NCBI GenBank assembly: GCA_944327195.1
Contig: CALVGV010000001.1
Location: forward strand, 48,816-112,815
Direction: 5' to 3'
DNA: 64,000 bases
Source of the DNA: an uncultured Limosilactobacillus sp.
GTDB taxonomy: Bacteria; Bacillota; Bacilli; Lactobacillales; Lactobacillaceae
Positions 44,588 through 54,639 of the stretch are shown here, in pieces; the stretch's first letter is position 1; each line of letters begins with the position of its first letter. A program made the position numbers and the translations under genes. The notes beneath the pieces were generated by a model. That model was given only the letters and a program-made list of their open reading frames with translations. It did no database searches and was not told the origin of the DNA.

Positions 44588-46141
44588 TTACTTGGCGTAG
44601 TCGACCGCCCGCACCTCGCGGATCACCGTGACCTTGATGTGGCCCGGGTAGTCGAGCTGGTCTTCGATTTCCTGCTTGACGTCGTGGGCCAGGGTCGCGG
44701 CCTGGCGATCGTTGACCTTGGTTGGCTTGACGATCACCCGCAGTTCGCGACCGGCCTGGATGGCGAAGCTGTGGTCGACGCCGGCGTGCTGGTTGGCGAT
44801 TGCCTCCAGCTGCTTGAGCCGCTGGATGTATTGCTCCAGCGATTCGCTCCGCGCGCCCGGCCGGGCCCCGGAAATGGCGTCGGCCGCCTGCACGAGGACA
44901 GCAATCACCGAAGTGGCCGGCACGTCGCCGTGGTGGGAAGCAATCGTGTTGATCACGACGTTGCTTTCCTTGTACTTGCGGGTCAGCTCAACCCCCAGTT
45001 CAACGTGGGAGCCGTCCACCTCGTGGTCGATCGCCTTGCCGATGTCGTGCAAGAGGCCGGCCCGCTTGGCCATCGTGACGTCCTCGCCGAGTTCGGCGGC
45101 CATGATGCCGGCGAGCTTGGCAACCTCGATCGAGTGCTGAAGAACGTTTTGCCCGTAGCTGGTCCGGTACTGCATCCGGCCGATCGTCTTGATCAGGTCC
45201 GGGTGAATCGAGTGGAGGCCGAGGTCAAAGACGGTTTGCTCACCGAGCTCGCGTAGGTGGGCGTCCATGTCCTTTTGCGCCTTTTCGACCGCCTCTTCGA
45301 TCCGGGCCGGGTGAATCCGGCCGTCCTGGATCAGGTGCTCAAGGGCCATCTTGGCGATTTCGCGGCGAACCGGATCAAAGCCGGACAAGACGACCGCTTC
45401 CGGCGTGTCGTCGATGATCAGGTCGATCCCGGTCAAAGTTTCCAGGGTGCGAATGTTGCGCCCCTCGCGGCCGATGATCCGGCCCTTCATCTCGTCGTTT
45501 GGCAGGTTCACCACCGAGACGGTGGCCTCGGAGACCATGTCGGCCGCCGAGCGTTGGATGGCCTCGACGACCATTTCCTTGGCCTTGCGGTCGGCCACCA
45601 GTTGGGCCTCCTGCTCGCTGTCCCTGATCATGGTTTCCCGCTCAATTTTCAGCTCGTCTTTTAATTGATTCAGCAGTTGCTCGCGGGCCTGGTCGTGGGT
45701 CAGTTGGGCCACTTCCTCAAGCTTTGCTTGCTGGGCCTGAATCAATTCTGCTACTTGTTGTTGATCCTTTTGAATTTGCTCGTTTCGCTGGTCTAATTTC
45801 CGTTCGCGAGAACTAATAGCATTTTCTCGATGTTCAAGGAGACTATCCTTGCGATCCATGGTGGTTTCCCGTTGGAGCAAGCGTTCTTCTTGCTTTTGAA
45901 CCTCCTTGCGGCGGCCCGTGAGCTCCTGTTCAACCCCCTCGCGGTAGCGGTGACTTTCTTCCTTGGCTTCTAGGATGGCCTCCTTCTTGGCCGTCGCCGC
46001 TTCCTTCTTGGCGTTTGCGATGATCTCCTCGGCGCTATTGTGCGCTTGTGTAATCTTACGTTCAAAGACTGACTTCTGAATTACATAACCGACAATAATC
46101 CCGACAACAATAGCGATGACGGCGGTAAGTAAGATTAACAT
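44588..46141 (-). CDS. rny: Ribonuclease Y
   Basis: Membrane-anchored endoribonuclease starting mRNA decay. The 517 residues hold an N-terminal membrane helix ([19 protein letters not shown]), a long coiled-coil (about 25-190), a KH domain with [15 protein letters not shown], and an HD domain with HDIGKAID. I chose the ATG at 46139-46141 with GGAGG eight bases upstream; the open frame reaches 46219 but that part lies in the leader downstream of the promoter. Confidence 0.96.
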   Translation of the reverse strand: MLILLTAVIAIVVGIIVGYVIQKSVFERKITQAHNSAEEIIANAKKEAATAKKEAILEAKEESHRYREGVEQELTGRRKEVQKQEERLLQRETTMDRKDSLLEHRENAISSRERKLDQRNEQIQKDQQQVAELIQAQQAKLEEVAQLTHDQAREQLLNQLKDELKIERETMIRDSEQEAQLVADRKAKEMVVEAIQRSAADMVSEATVSVVNLPNDEMKGRIIGREGRNIRTLETLTGIDLIIDDTPEAVVLSGFDPVRREIAKMALEHLIQDGRIHPARIEEAVEKAQKDMDAHLRELGEQTVFDLGLHSIHPDLIKTIGRMQYRTSYGQNVLQHSIEVAKLAGIMAAELGEDVTMAKRAGLLHDIGKAIDHEVDGSHVELGVELTRKYKESNVVINTIASHHGDVPATSVIAVLVQAADAISGARPGARSESLEQYIQRLKQLEAIANQHAGVDHSFAIQAGRELRVIVKPTKVNDRQAATLAHDVKQEIEDQLDYPGHIKVTVIREVRAVDYAK

Positions 46142-46230
46142 CCCGTTTCCCTCCATTATCACATCAACTATTATTGGTTGTTGGTGAGGCAAAATTAAAA
46201 TTATTACGCGAAAATTCACGTACAGATTTA

Positions 46231-46259
46231 ATTTTAAACGGGAGAAAAATCAGTGTCAA
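46231..46259 (-). promoter_or_regulatory. Promoter of rny
   Basis: Consensus TTGACA, 17 bases, TAAAAT on the minus strand, about 90 bases upstream of the chosen rny start. Confidence 0.8.
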
Positions 46260-46327
46260 TATTCAGGCCGCTTGGCCGCGAACAAATTTGCCAACTGGCA
46301 CTATTTTGCTAGTTGACCGGTAGCAAA

Positions 46328-46355
46328 AAGCCGGCGCCGCTTCCGGCCCCGGCTT
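46328..46355 (-). terminator. Terminator of recA
   Basis: Stem AAGCCGG(GGCC) / (GGCG)CCGGCTT followed by TTTGC on the minus strand, directly behind recA. Confidence 0.85.
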
Positions 46356-46367
46356 CCGCATTAGAAC

Positions 46368-47450
46368 TTAAGATTTAGCTGCTCCTGCAGCGCCGCTTTT
46401 GGAGGCCTTGGCGGTCGCCTTCCCCTCCTCTGCCGAGGCGGCAGTCGCCTCTTCATCCGCGGCATCCATTCCGTAGGCCTGGCGAACCTTCTTCATCAGG
46501 GCGGCGGTTTCCGTCGGGTGGTCACTCAGCCACTTCTTGGCGTTTTCGCGCCCTTGACCAATCCGGTCGTTGCCGTAGGAGTACCAGGCCCCGCTCTTCT
46601 TGACCAGGTCCTTTTCGGCGGCCATGTCGAGCAGTTCGCCCATCTTGGAAATCCCCTGGCCGTACATGATGTCGACCTCGGCCTTCTTGAACGGCGGCGC
46701 CACCTTGTTCTTGACAACCTTGATCTTGGCCCGGTTCCCGATCACGTTGGAGCCATCCTTGAGCGGTTCCCCGCGGCGGATTTCCAGCCGGATCGTCGAG
46801 TAGAACTTGAGCGCCCGGCCCCCCGGGGTGGTTTCCGGGTTCCCGAACATCACGCCGACCTTTTCACGGATCTGGTTGATGAAGATGGCAATCGTCTTGG
46901 TGCGGTTGATCGTCCCCGACAGCTTCCGCAGGGCCTGCGACATCAGGCGGGCCTGGAGACCAACGTGGGCGTCCCCCATTTCGCCTTCGATTTCAGCCCG
47001 CGGAACCAGGGCGGCAACCGAGTCGACAACCACGATGTCGATTGCCCCACTGGAGATCAGGGCGTCAGCAATTTGCAGCCCCTGCTCCCCGGTGTCTGGT
47101 TGCGAGAGGAGGAGGTTATCAATGTCCACCCCGAGGGCCCGGGCGTATTCCGGGTCGAGGGCGTTTTCGGCGTCGATGTAGGCCGCCGTGCCCCCCTCGT
47201 GTTGAACCTCGGCCACCGCGTGGAGGGCGACCGTCGTCTTCCCGGAACTTTCCGGGCCGTACATTTCGATGATCCGCCCCCGCGGGTAGCCCCCAACCCC
47301 GAGGGCCTCGTCAATCGCCAGCGAACCGCTGGAAACCGTTGCAATCTTGGTATCAGCCGCCTCGCCCATCCGCATGATGGCGCCCTTACCGAAGTCCTTT
47401 TCGATCTTCTTCAAGGCCGTTTCGAGGGCCGCTTTTCTTCCGTCAGCCAC
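46368..47450 (-). CDS. recA: Recombinase RecA
   Basis: Strand-exchange ATPase, 360 residues. P-loop [22 protein letters not shown], loop L2 region [20 protein letters not shown], and an Ala/Lys/Glu-rich C-terminal tail. I chose GTG 47448-47450 ([15 protein letters not shown]) with AAGGA upstream; a TTG 21 bases earlier gives a seven-residue extension. It follows cinA by 66 bases, probably as cinA-recA. No LexA box of the GAACNNNNGTTC type is seen just upstream. Confidence 0.97.
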   Translation of the reverse strand: MADGRKAALETALKKIEKDFGKGAIMRMGEAADTKIATVSSGSLAIDEALGVGGYPRGRIIEMYGPESSGKTTVALHAVAEVQHEGGTAAYIDAENALDPEYARALGVDIDNLLLSQPDTGEQGLQIADALISSGAIDIVVVDSVAALVPRAEIEGEMGDAHVGLQARLMSQALRKLSGTINRTKTIAIFINQIREKVGVMFGNPETTPGGRALKFYSTIRLEIRRGEPLKDGSNVIGNRAKIKVVKNKVAPPFKKAEVDIMYGQGISKMGELLDMAAEKDLVKKSGAWYSYGNDRIGQGRENAKKWLSDHPTETAALMKKVRQAYGMDAADEEATAASAEEGKATAKASKSGAAGAAKS

Positions 47451-47516
47451 AGTTTTCACTTCCTTCTTCAAATTCCATGGTCTTATCGTACCAAATTTTC
47501 AACAAAAATGCCACGG

Positions 47517-48782
47517 CTACGAATCTGCGTTCCCGGTTTTTTCTCGCAGGCGCCGGTAGAGGGCCAGCAGGACCCGGGTGACGCTCTGTTGGCGAATCAC
47601 CTGCCGGCCACGGTAACCCGCCAAATCAAGCCGCCAGGCCGCTGCCGGCTGGCCGGCCTGGGCAATCGCCACGTAAACGGTGCCGGCCGGCTGGCCCTCC
47701 AGCGGGTCGGGACCGGCCACCCCGGTGAAGGCGACGCCGAGATCGGCGCCGATGGTTTCCCGGGCGCCGGTGGCCATCGCGGCCGCCGTTTCGGCCGAAA
47801 CCACCCCGTGTTCGGCAATCAGTTCGGCCGGCACGCCGACCAGCTTGGTCTTGGCACGGGCGGCGTAGGTCACGAAGCCGCCGGCAAAGACCTTCGAGGC
47901 CCCGCTCACCCCGCAGAGGGTGCTCTGAAAGAGGCCGCCGGTCAGGCTCTCGGCCGCCGTGATCGTCAGCTTGGCGGCCGCCAATAGCTTAACCACCTGG
48001 CCGGCCAGGGTGACGCCCTCCCCGGAGCCAAAGTAGTAGGCGCCCTCCTTGGCCACGATCCGGCGGGTGGCCTGGTCCAGTAGGGGCGCGGCCGCGGCGT
48101 CCGGGCGGTCATCAACCCGGAGGCGAACCTGGATTTCGTCCGGTTGAACGTAGGAGGTGGCCACCACCGGCAGGTCGCCGAGGACGGCGGTTATTTCGTC
48201 CATCAGAAGCGATTCCGGCCGGCCGGCGAAGTGGAGGAGACGGCTGGTGACCTGCTTGGCCGCCGGGAAGCGCCGCTTCAGTTCCGGCACCAGGCTCTGG
48301 TCAACCATCGCCTTGAACTCGCGCGGCGGGCCCGGGAGGACGCCGACCGTCGTCTCCCCCACCGTCACCAGGGCCCCGAGGGCGAGGCCGGCCGGGTTGG
48401 CCAGGGGTTGGCCGCCCTCGATGTAGTAGGCCTGGCGGATGTTCTCCGCCGGCATCCCCGCCGCCCGCTGCTTCAGTAGCCGTTGGATCGCCTGCCAGTG
48501 GTCCTCATCCAAGACCAGCTTGCGACCGAGGCCGCGGGCCACGCTCGGCATCGTCTGGTCGTCGGCGGTCGGGCCGAGGCCGCCGCAGACAAAGACCAGC
48601 TGGGCGCGGGTGCGGGCCGTCTTCAGGGCGGCCTCGATCCGGGCCGGCTCGTCATCGACCGTCGTCTGGTAATGGGCAACCAGGTTGAGCTGGCGCAGCT
48701 GGTCGGCCAGGTAGGCAACATTGGTGTTGACGATCTGGCCAAGGACCAGTTCGTTGCCGACCGAAATGATTTCAACTTCCAC
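47517..48782 (-). CDS. cinA: CinA: ADP-ribose pyrophosphatase / nicotinamide-nucleotide amidase
   Basis: A 421-residue two-domain protein: N-terminal MoCF-like COG1058 domain (EIISVGNELVLGQIVNTN, GGLGPTADD) and C-terminal PncC amidase domain (AAESLTGGLFQSTLCGVSGASKVF, VAFTGVAGPDP). It recycles NMN and is competence-inducible with recA in streptococci. Starts with GTG after AGGGGG. The pairing with recA and the ComK/SigH genes at 8-10 kb fit a competence link, though physical distance is large. Confidence 0.95.
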   Translation of the reverse strand: MEVEIISVGNELVLGQIVNTNVAYLADQLRQLNLVAHYQTTVDDEPARIEAALKTARTRAQLVFVCGGLGPTADDQTMPSVARGLGRKLVLDEDHWQAIQRLLKQRAAGMPAENIRQAYYIEGGQPLANPAGLALGALVTVGETTVGVLPGPPREFKAMVDQSLVPELKRRFPAAKQVTSRLLHFAGRPESLLMDEITAVLGDLPVVATSYVQPDEIQVRLRVDDRPDAAAAPLLDQATRRIVAKEGAYYFGSGEGVTLAGQVVKLLAAAKLTITAAESLTGGLFQSTLCGVSGASKVFAGGFVTYAARAKTKLVGVPAELIAEHGVVSAETAAAMATGARETIGADLGVAFTGVAGPDPLEGQPAGTVYVAIAQAGQPAAAWRLDLAGYRGRQVIRQQSVTRVLLALYRRLREKTGNADS

Positions 48783-48864
48783 TAAAATTACCCCCTACTT
48801 TATATATACGCGGATTTGCCAAAAAATACTCGCTCGCTGGGCAAAAAATTTTTTCAAAAACGCA

Positions 48865-48892
48865 AAAAGGCCGGGTTAGAACCCAACCTTTT
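48865..48892 (-). terminator. Terminator of pgsA
   Basis: Arms AAAAGGTTGGGTT and AACCCGGCCTTTT on the minus strand with a two-base loop, five bases behind pgsA. Confidence 0.85.
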
Positions 48893-48896
48893 GTGC

Positions 48897-49481
48897 TTAC
48901 TTGAAACCGTCGCTGAAGATGTCGCGGCTCTTGATGAAGTAATCGGCCCCCGAGTAAACGGTGAAGAAGAGGCAGATGTAGAGCATGATCTCGCCAAAGG
49001 GGATGTGCCAGATGGCAAAGATCGCGTTGTGCAAGAGCAAGAAGATGATGGCGATGAACTGGGTGGTCGTCTTGATCTTCCCCGGCATCTTGGCCGCCAT
49101 CACCTGGCCGTTTTGTTCCACGATCAAGAGGCGTAGGCCGGTGACCGACAGTTCGCGCCAGATGATGATCGTCGTCACCCAGGCCGGCACGCTCCCGGAA
49201 GCGGTCAGCACGATGAAGGCGGTCATTACCAGGAGCTTGTCGGCCAGCGGGTCGGCAAACTTGCCGAAGTTGGTCACCAGGTGGTCGCGGCGGGCGATCC
49301 GGCCGTCGAGGTTATCGGTGATCGTGGCGGCGATGAAGAGAACCGTGGCCAGCAACTGGGCCAGCGGCACCGTTGCCCCCCAGAAGGTGACCGTCCCCCA
49401 CCCCAGCGGCAGGACCATCAGCAACAAGAAAAACGGAATGATGATTAACCGAACGACGGTTAACTTATTTGGTAAGTTCAA
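48897..49481 (-). CDS. pgsA: CDP-diacylglycerol--glycerol-3-phosphate 3-phosphatidyltransferase
   Basis: First committed step of phosphatidylglycerol synthesis in the membrane; 194 residues with about five helices. The CDP-alcohol phosphotransferase signature is intact (DNLDGRIARRDH, then GKFADPLADKLL). It starts with TTG after AGGGGAAATAGG. Conserved neighbour of rodZ and cinA. Confidence 0.95.
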   Translation of the reverse strand: MNLPNKLTVVRLIIIPFFLLLMVLPLGWGTVTFWGATVPLAQLLATVLFIAATITDNLDGRIARRDHLVTNFGKFADPLADKLLVMTAFIVLTASGSVPAWVTTIIIWRELSVTGLRLLIVEQNGQVMAAKMPGKIKTTTQFIAIIFLLLHNAIFAIWHIPFGEIMLYICLFFTVYSGADYFIKSRDIFSDGFK

Positions 49482-49504
49482 CCTATTTCCCCTCCAATTA
49501 GCAA

Positions 49505-50533
49505 CTAGTTAGATGACGAAGAGCTCGTCGTCGAGGTTGAAGTAGCCGTGCTCGACGCAGAAGAACTCGACGAGGAAGCCGTCGACGTGCTCGAGCTGCT
49601 GGTCGACGAACTCGAAGAGCTTGACGAGCTCGACGATGAAGAGCTGGAGCTCGACGAACTGGTGCTGGAGCTCGAGGTGGAGCTGGAGCCTAGCTTGATG
49701 GTAACCGTCTTGGTGGACGGGTACTTGTTATTGTTGGTGATGTCCAGGGTTTGGTTGCCGATCTTCACCGTGACCCCGCTGGCCGAGCCGAGGGTGATCA
49801 CGATCGTCTTGGCGCTCTTGGCCAGGGTAACCGAGCCGGTCTTCTTGGCGGCCAGGGCCTTGTTCAGCCGGCTGGTGCTGTCAACCGTCACCGTCGTCTT
49901 CAGCGAGCTGGAGCCGGCCTTGATCGTCAGCGGCGTGGCCTTGCTCAGGGTCTGGCTGGTGGTGTAGGTCACCGCCGAACTGGACCGGCTGCTGGTGGTG
50001 AAGTTCAGCTTCTGGCTGCTGGACGACGACTTGGAGGACGCCTTGCTCGATTCACCGGAAACCGAGACCGAACTCGAATCGATCTTGGTGGCCGAATCGG
50101 AGTGGTTCTTGACGATTGCCGTCAGCCAGATCGCCCCGAGGATGATCACCACCAGGGCGCCGACGATCACCGTCGGGATGTACTTGCGGGCCCGGTCGAA
50201 GCCGTCGGCGGCCACGTGGTGGTTCCCGGTCCGGGTTTCGACCGCCTGGGTCAGGTGCTCGGAGTATTCCGGCGTCTTGGTCTTTGGCAGGTAGTCGTCG
50301 TACTCCTTCAGCAGGTCGTTGCCGTCGAGCCCCACCGTGTCGGCGTACTGCTTAACGAAGGCGCGGACGTAGAAGTCTCCCGGCAGCTCGTCGAACTTTT
50401 CGTCTTCAATTGCGATCAGGTAGCGCTTTTGGATCTTGGTGGCCTGCTGGAGGTCATCCAGGGTGTACCCGTTGGCTACCCGGGCATCCTTGAGTTGCTT
50501 ACCAATTTGCAACGGGGTTTCGTTTTCGCTCAT
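49505..50533 (-). CDS. rodZ: RodZ-like helix-turn-helix membrane protein with serine-rich tail
   Basis: Links the rod-shape/cell-wall machine to the cytoplasm. The 342 residues comprise an N-terminal HTH_25 domain (about 7-80), a membrane helix (119-141), a Ser-rich linker, a small beta-rich extracytoplasmic domain (DUF4115-like, about 195-275), and a final stretch of about 65 residues that is nearly all serine with some threonine. The Ser tail is encoded by mixed AGC/TCG/AGT codons and lies outside the cell. It sits between ymfH and pgsA as in Bacillus. Confidence 0.88.
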   Translation of the reverse strand: MSENETPLQIGKQLKDARVANGYTLDDLQQATKIQKRYLIAIEDEKFDELPGDFYVRAFVKQYADTVGLDGNDLLKEYDDYLPKTKTPEYSEHLTQAVETRTGNHHVAADGFDRARKYIPTVIVGALVVIILGAIWLTAIVKNHSDSATKIDSSSVSVSGESSKASSKSSSSSQKLNFTTSSRSSSAVTYTTSQTLSKATPLTIKAGSSSLKTTVTVDSTSRLNKALAAKKTGSVTLAKSAKTIVITLGSASGVTVKIGNQTLDITNNNKYPSTKTVTIKLGSSSTSSSSTSSSSSSSSSSSSSSSSSSSTSSSSTSTASSSSSSASSTATSTSTTSSSSSN

Positions 50534-50638
50534 GACATTTCCTCAATTCAGATTCTTTCACTTAGATAAACCTTGCCTAGTATAGCACATTCCCTTTTTA
50601 ACAAATGGTTAAGATTCGCCAAAATCTTGGCGGTGCCC

Positions 50639-51907
50639 CTACTCGCCGGCGTCGATCTCGTAGACCGCCAGGCCGTCCTTGAGCATGAAGTGGCGGGCGG
50701 CTTCTTCAATGTCTTCCCAGGTCAGGGCGCGGAGCTGGCGCAACTCGTCGTAGATCGTCAGCTCACCGGTCGCCCGGGTGGCGAAGCGGTTGACAACCGC
50801 CTCCGGCGAATCGAGGGCCCCGATCAGGTGACCGAGGCTGGCGTTCTTGACCATCGGGAACTGGTCCTTGGCCGCCACCAGTTCATCCCCGGCGTTATCG
50901 ACCAGGCGGCCGATCGCCTCGCGGAAGGCCGCCTGCTGGTCGGTCTCGGTCGCTAAAAGGGCAAAGTTGTAGCCGCGGTTGGCCTCGTAGGAGAAGCTGA
51001 AGGAATCGTCGATGATCCCGCGGTCGTAGAGCTCCTGGTAGTGGCGGCTGGTGTCGTCAAAGAGCAACTCCAGGAGCAGGCTGGTGGCCAGCTGTTCCTT
51101 CAGCTGCTCCTGGGGGCTCCCGGTCAAAGTTGCCCCGCGGAGACCAACCATTACCTTCGGCCGGGCCACCGGCATCGTCAAGCGGCGGTAGGACAGGATC
51201 TCGCCGGCGTGGAGGTCGGTCGCAAGCGCCGGCGGTTGCGGGGCCGCGAAGTGCTTCTTGGCCTGGTTTTCCTCGATCCACTCCAGGATCTCGGCCGGGT
51301 CGAGGTTGCCGGCCAGCTGGAGGGTCAGGTTGCCCGGCTGGTAGCAGGCGGCGTGAACCTGGTAGAGCAGCTCCGGGGTGATCTGCTTGATCGACTCCTC
51401 GCTGCCGGCAATGTCGTCGGCCAGGGCAGTGTTGGGGTAGAGGTTGCCCAGCATCCCCATGTAGAGGCGGCTGTCCGGGTTGTCGTTGTACATCCGAATT
51501 TCCTGGGAAATAATGCCGATTTCCTTTTCGACCGTCTGGTTAGTGAAGTAGGGCTGCTGCACGAAGTCGAGCAGGACGTTGAGGTTCTCCTTGAACTTGC
51601 TGGTCGTCGAGTAGAGGTAGCTGGTCTGGGTAAAGGAGGTGAAGGCGTTGGAGTCCGCCCCGAGGGCGCCGAAGAGGTCAAAGGCGTCGTGATCGGCCTT
51701 CTCGAAGAGCTTGTGCTCCAGGAAGTGGGCCACCCCGGCCGGCAGGGCCTGGCCGTTGAGCTGGCGGTCGATGGCGCCGAAGTCGGTCGTCAGGATGGCG
51801 TAGGTCTTGTGGAAGCCGGCAAAGGGAATCAGGCGCACCGTCAGGCCGTTTTCCAGGGTCGTTTCGTAGAGGACCTGGTTGAATTCATCAAAGCTGCGTT
51901 TTTGCAT
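50639..51907 (-). CDS. ymfH: M16-family zinc peptidase, YmfH type
   Basis: Insulinase-family protease of 422 residues. The inverted zinc motif HFLEH is intact (His61, Glu64, His65), followed by the downstream glutamate region (NAFTSFTQTSYLYSTTSKF). It forms a pair with the inactive partner ymfF upstream; the two genes overlap as TAATG. Substrate unknown. Confidence 0.92.
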   Translation of the reverse strand: MQKRSFDEFNQVLYETTLENGLTVRLIPFAGFHKTYAILTTDFGAIDRQLNGQALPAGVAHFLEHKLFEKADHDAFDLFGALGADSNAFTSFTQTSYLYSTTSKFKENLNVLLDFVQQPYFTNQTVEKEIGIISQEIRMYNDNPDSRLYMGMLGNLYPNTALADDIAGSEESIKQITPELLYQVHAACYQPGNLTLQLAGNLDPAEILEWIEENQAKKHFAAPQPPALATDLHAGEILSYRRLTMPVARPKVMVGLRGATLTGSPQEQLKEQLATSLLLELLFDDTSRHYQELYDRGIIDDSFSFSYEANRGYNFALLATETDQQAAFREAIGRLVDNAGDELVAAKDQFPMVKNASLGHLIGALDSPEAVVNRFATRATGELTIYDELRQLRALTWEDIEEAARHFMLKDGLAVYEIDAGE

Positions 51908-53154
51908 TAGTCTTCCCCCTTCAACAGGTAGACGGCGGCCAGGTCGAGCTTCTTGGCAAGCGCGGCGACCTGGGCCGGGGTAACGGCCGCCAGCTGGGCC
52001 GGAAAGGCGGTCGAGAGCGGCTGGCCGAGCATCGTGTGCAAGAGGGCGCGGCCGAGGCGGTAGTTCTGGTCGTCCTGACTGGCCCGGTACTGGTTCAAGA
52101 GGCCGGCCTTGACCTTGGCCAGGCTCTCGCCGCTAAAGTCGCCGGCCTGGATGGCGGCCACCTGGTCGCCAATCAGCTGCTCCACCCGGGCCGCCTGGTC
52201 GCCGCTGATCCCGGTTTGGACCACCAGGTGACCGGAGAAGGGCCGCAGGCTGCTGGCCGCTGAGTAGGCGAGGCCGGCCTTTTCGCGGACGTTGACGAAG
52301 AGCTTGGAGTAGGGACTGCCGCCGAGGAGGCCGTTCATCACCAGGGCCGCCGGGTAGTCGGCGGTGCCGAAGTAAACCGGCTGGCGGTAGGCCAGGTTGA
52401 GGTGGGCCTGCTGGAGGGGCTGGGTGGCCACCTCGCGCTTGAGCGGGGCTTTCGGTTGGTTGTGGAAGAGGTTTTCCGGCAACTTGGGCTGGCGGGCGGT
52501 GAAGGGCAGCTGCTGAAGGCTTTCGGCCACCTGGTCGGGGTCGACGGCGCCGATCACGAAGATGTCAACCTGGTCCTCGGCCAGCATTTCCCGGTAGGCG
52601 GCCACGGTGGCGGCGTTGGTCAGCGCCCGCGCCTGGTCCAGGGTCCCCGAGCTGGGGATTTCCATCACCGAGCCGGTTTGGTAGTAGAGCCGCTCCAGTT
52701 CGCGGAGGGCAAAGAACTGCTTGTCGTCGTCCCAGGACTGGAGGGTGGCGATTAGGTTGGACTGCTGGAGGCGCCAGGTTTCCTCGTCGAAGTGGTCGCC
52801 GACCAGGTTGGGGGCAAACAGGAGCTCGCGCATGGTGGCCACGATCTCGGTCAGGAGGCGCGGGGCGAAGTGCTCGTTGACAAAGCTGGCCTTGAGGCGG
52901 ACGGTGTGGGCGTGGCCGATCCGGGCCACGTAGCCGGAAAGGCTGGCCCCGTAGAGGTTGGCCAGGTGGCGGGCCAGGGCGGTCTGGCTCGGGTAGAGGT
53001 GGCTGTTGGTCACCAGTAAGTTGGCCAGCAGGTGGCGGGCCGCCGCGTTCTCGCGGGTTTGCGGCCGGGAAAAGTTAATCAAAAGCTTCGTTTGCTTAAA
53101 CTGGGGGGTGACCATCACGTGGACGGTAACCCCCGGAACAAGTTGAAAATCCAA
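51907..53154 (-). CDS. ymfF: M16-family peptidase homologue, YmfF type (inactive subunit)
   Basis: A 415-residue M16 protein in which the zinc motif is replaced (RHLLANLL where HxxEH would stand), while the C-terminal half keeps the fold (SPYSKLFVNVREKAGLAYSAASS). Such members act as non-catalytic partners of YmfH. It starts with TTG behind GAGGAG. Confidence 0.9.
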   Translation of the reverse strand: MDFQLVPGVTVHVMVTPQFKQTKLLINFSRPQTRENAAARHLLANLLVTNSHLYPSQTALARHLANLYGASLSGYVARIGHAHTVRLKASFVNEHFAPRLLTEIVATMRELLFAPNLVGDHFDEETWRLQQSNLIATLQSWDDDKQFFALRELERLYYQTGSVMEIPSSGTLDQARALTNAATVAAYREMLAEDQVDIFVIGAVDPDQVAESLQQLPFTARQPKLPENLFHNQPKAPLKREVATQPLQQAHLNLAYRQPVYFGTADYPAALVMNGLLGGSPYSKLFVNVREKAGLAYSAASSLRPFSGHLVVQTGISGDQAARVEQLIGDQVAAIQAGDFSGESLAKVKAGLLNQYRASQDDQNYRLGRALLHTMLGQPLSTAFPAQLAAVTPAQVAALAKKLDLAAVYLLKGED

Positions 53155-53202
53155 GACTGGTTCTCCTCTAGTTATTTTCTGCCGAATGCATAATCCGATC
53201 TA

Positions 53203-53772
53203 TTATACCATCTTTGCCCCGTAGACCGCATCCGGAGAAAGGTCGCGGTACTTCTCGATGATTCCCAGCAGCTCGGCCGGGCTCTCGGCTAGGTCGCGGT
53301 CGATCCAGAGGACGAAGATGGTGACGATTCCGCCGAGGACCAGCTCGTTGGCGTAGGGCTGCCGGATCCGGCTTTGCTGGAGGTTGACCTGGCGGGCGGA
53401 AAAGATGGTCGCTAGGCTCTCCTTGAGCCGGGCGGTGATCTGCGGCCGCATGTCGCTGGCCAAAAGCGGCCGCAAAAGGGCGAAGTTGGCCTGGACGTAG
53501 GCGATGATCTGCTCGAGGGTTTCCTGGTCGAAGCAGTCGATTCGGTTGGCCGGGAGGGGGCGGGCGGTCAGGATCTGCTCGACCTCGGCAAAGAGGCGGT
53601 CGAGCAGCTGGCTTCGCAGGTCCTCCTTGTCAAGGTAGTTGAGGTAGAAGGTCCCGCGGTTCACCTTGGCCTGGCGGGTGATCGCCGAGACGGTGATCCG
53701 CTCGTAGGGGGTGGTTTTCAAGAGGGTGACGAAGGCTGCTTCGAGGCGGTCCTTTGAATGGTTGGTGCGCAT
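53203..53772 (-). CDS. TetR/AcrR family regulator
   Basis: A 189-residue repressor: N-terminal HTH (ITVSAITRQAKVNRGTFYLNYLDKEDL) and a helical ligand-binding domain. It is divergent from an ABC exporter, 155 bp away, so it most likely controls that exporter and itself. SD GGAGG. Confidence 0.88.
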   Translation of the reverse strand: MRTNHSKDRLEAAFVTLLKTTPYERITVSAITRQAKVNRGTFYLNYLDKEDLRSQLLDRLFAEVEQILTARPLPANRIDCFDQETLEQIIAYVQANFALLRPLLASDMRPQITARLKESLATIFSARQVNLQQSRIRQPYANELVLGGIVTIFVLWIDRDLAESPAELLGIIEKYRDLSPDAVYGAKMV

Positions 53773-53812
53773 CTTTTTCCTCCAAACTCAACAGATTCGG
53801 GCAAAGTGATCA

Positions 53813-53866
53813 TTGGATTTGCCCGGCCATTGCTTATAATAAGGGCGATAAGTGAACAACGTGTTG
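53813..53866 (+). promoter_or_regulatory. ABC exporter promoter and candidate TetR operators
   Basis: TTGGAT (53813-53818), 16 bases, TATAAT (53835-53840). The -10 lies within the palindrome CTTAT-A-ATAAG (53833-53843), and a second inverted repeat CAAC-GT-GTTG follows at 53857-53866. Either could bind the divergent TetR protein. Confidence 0.5.
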
Positions 53867-53927
53867 ATTTAACCACCGCCGATTTTACCACCGGCGGCCG
53901 GCAAAACCAACCAAAAAGGAGGGCCTC

Positions 53928-54629
53928 ATGGCACTAATCGAAGTCAAACACAACACCAAGACCTACCGGATGGGCGATACGACCATCGACGCTAACCACG
54001 ATATTTCCTTTGAGATCGACCAGGGGGAGCTAGCGATCATCCTCGGCTCGTCCGGGGCCGGCAAGTCGACTTTGCTCAACATCCTCGGCGGGATGGACAC
54101 CAACACCAGCGGCCAGGTGATCATCGCCGGCCACGACATCGCCACTGATTCGGCCAAGCAGCTGACTAGCTACCGGCGGAGCCAGGTCGGCTTCGTCTTC
54201 CAGTTCTACAACCTGGTTCCCAACCTGACCGCCCGCGAAAACGTTGAGCTGGCCAGTGAGATCGTGGCCGACGCGATGCCGGCCGACGAGGCGCTGGCGG
54301 CGGTCGGCCTCAGCGACCGGGCCGATAACTTCCCCGCCCAGCTCTCCGGGGGCGAGCAGCAGCGGGTGGCAATCGCCCGCGCGATCGCCAAGAAGCCGGC
54401 CCTCTTGCTGTGCGACGAGCCAACCGGGGCGCTCGACTACCAAACTGGCAAGCAGGTCCTCCAGATTCTCCAGGACATGAGCCGCAAGCAGGGGGCGACG
54501 GTGATCATCGTCACCCACAACGCGGCGATCGCCCCGATCGGCGATCAGGTGCTGAAGATCCACGACGGCCGCCTGACCGAGAGCAAGCGCAACCCGCACC
54601 CGGCCGACATCGCCACGATTGAATGGTAG
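53928..54629 (+). CDS. ABC transporter ATP-binding protein (MacB/LolD type)
   Basis: ATPase of 233 residues with Walker [10 protein letters not shown], signature LSGGEQQR and Walker [13 protein letters not shown]. It is of the type that drives FtsX-like permeases. SD AAGGAGG; the permease starts 10 bases after the stop. Confidence 0.95.
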   Translation: MALIEVKHNTKTYRMGDTTIDANHDISFEIDQGELAIILGSSGAGKSTLLNILGGMDTNTSGQVIIAGHDIATDSAKQLTSYRRSQVGFVFQFYNLVPNLTARENVELASEIVADAMPADEALAAVGLSDRADNFPAQLSGGEQQRVAIARAIAKKPALLLCDEPTGALDYQTGKQVLQILQDMSRKQGATVIIVTHNAAIAPIGDQVLKIHDGRLTESKRNPHPADIATIEW

Positions 54630-54639
54630 GTGAATTCAA

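Noticed and set aside
47451-47516. LexA/DinR box before recA
   Set aside because: No GAACNNNNGTTC-type site is found in the cinA-recA gap.
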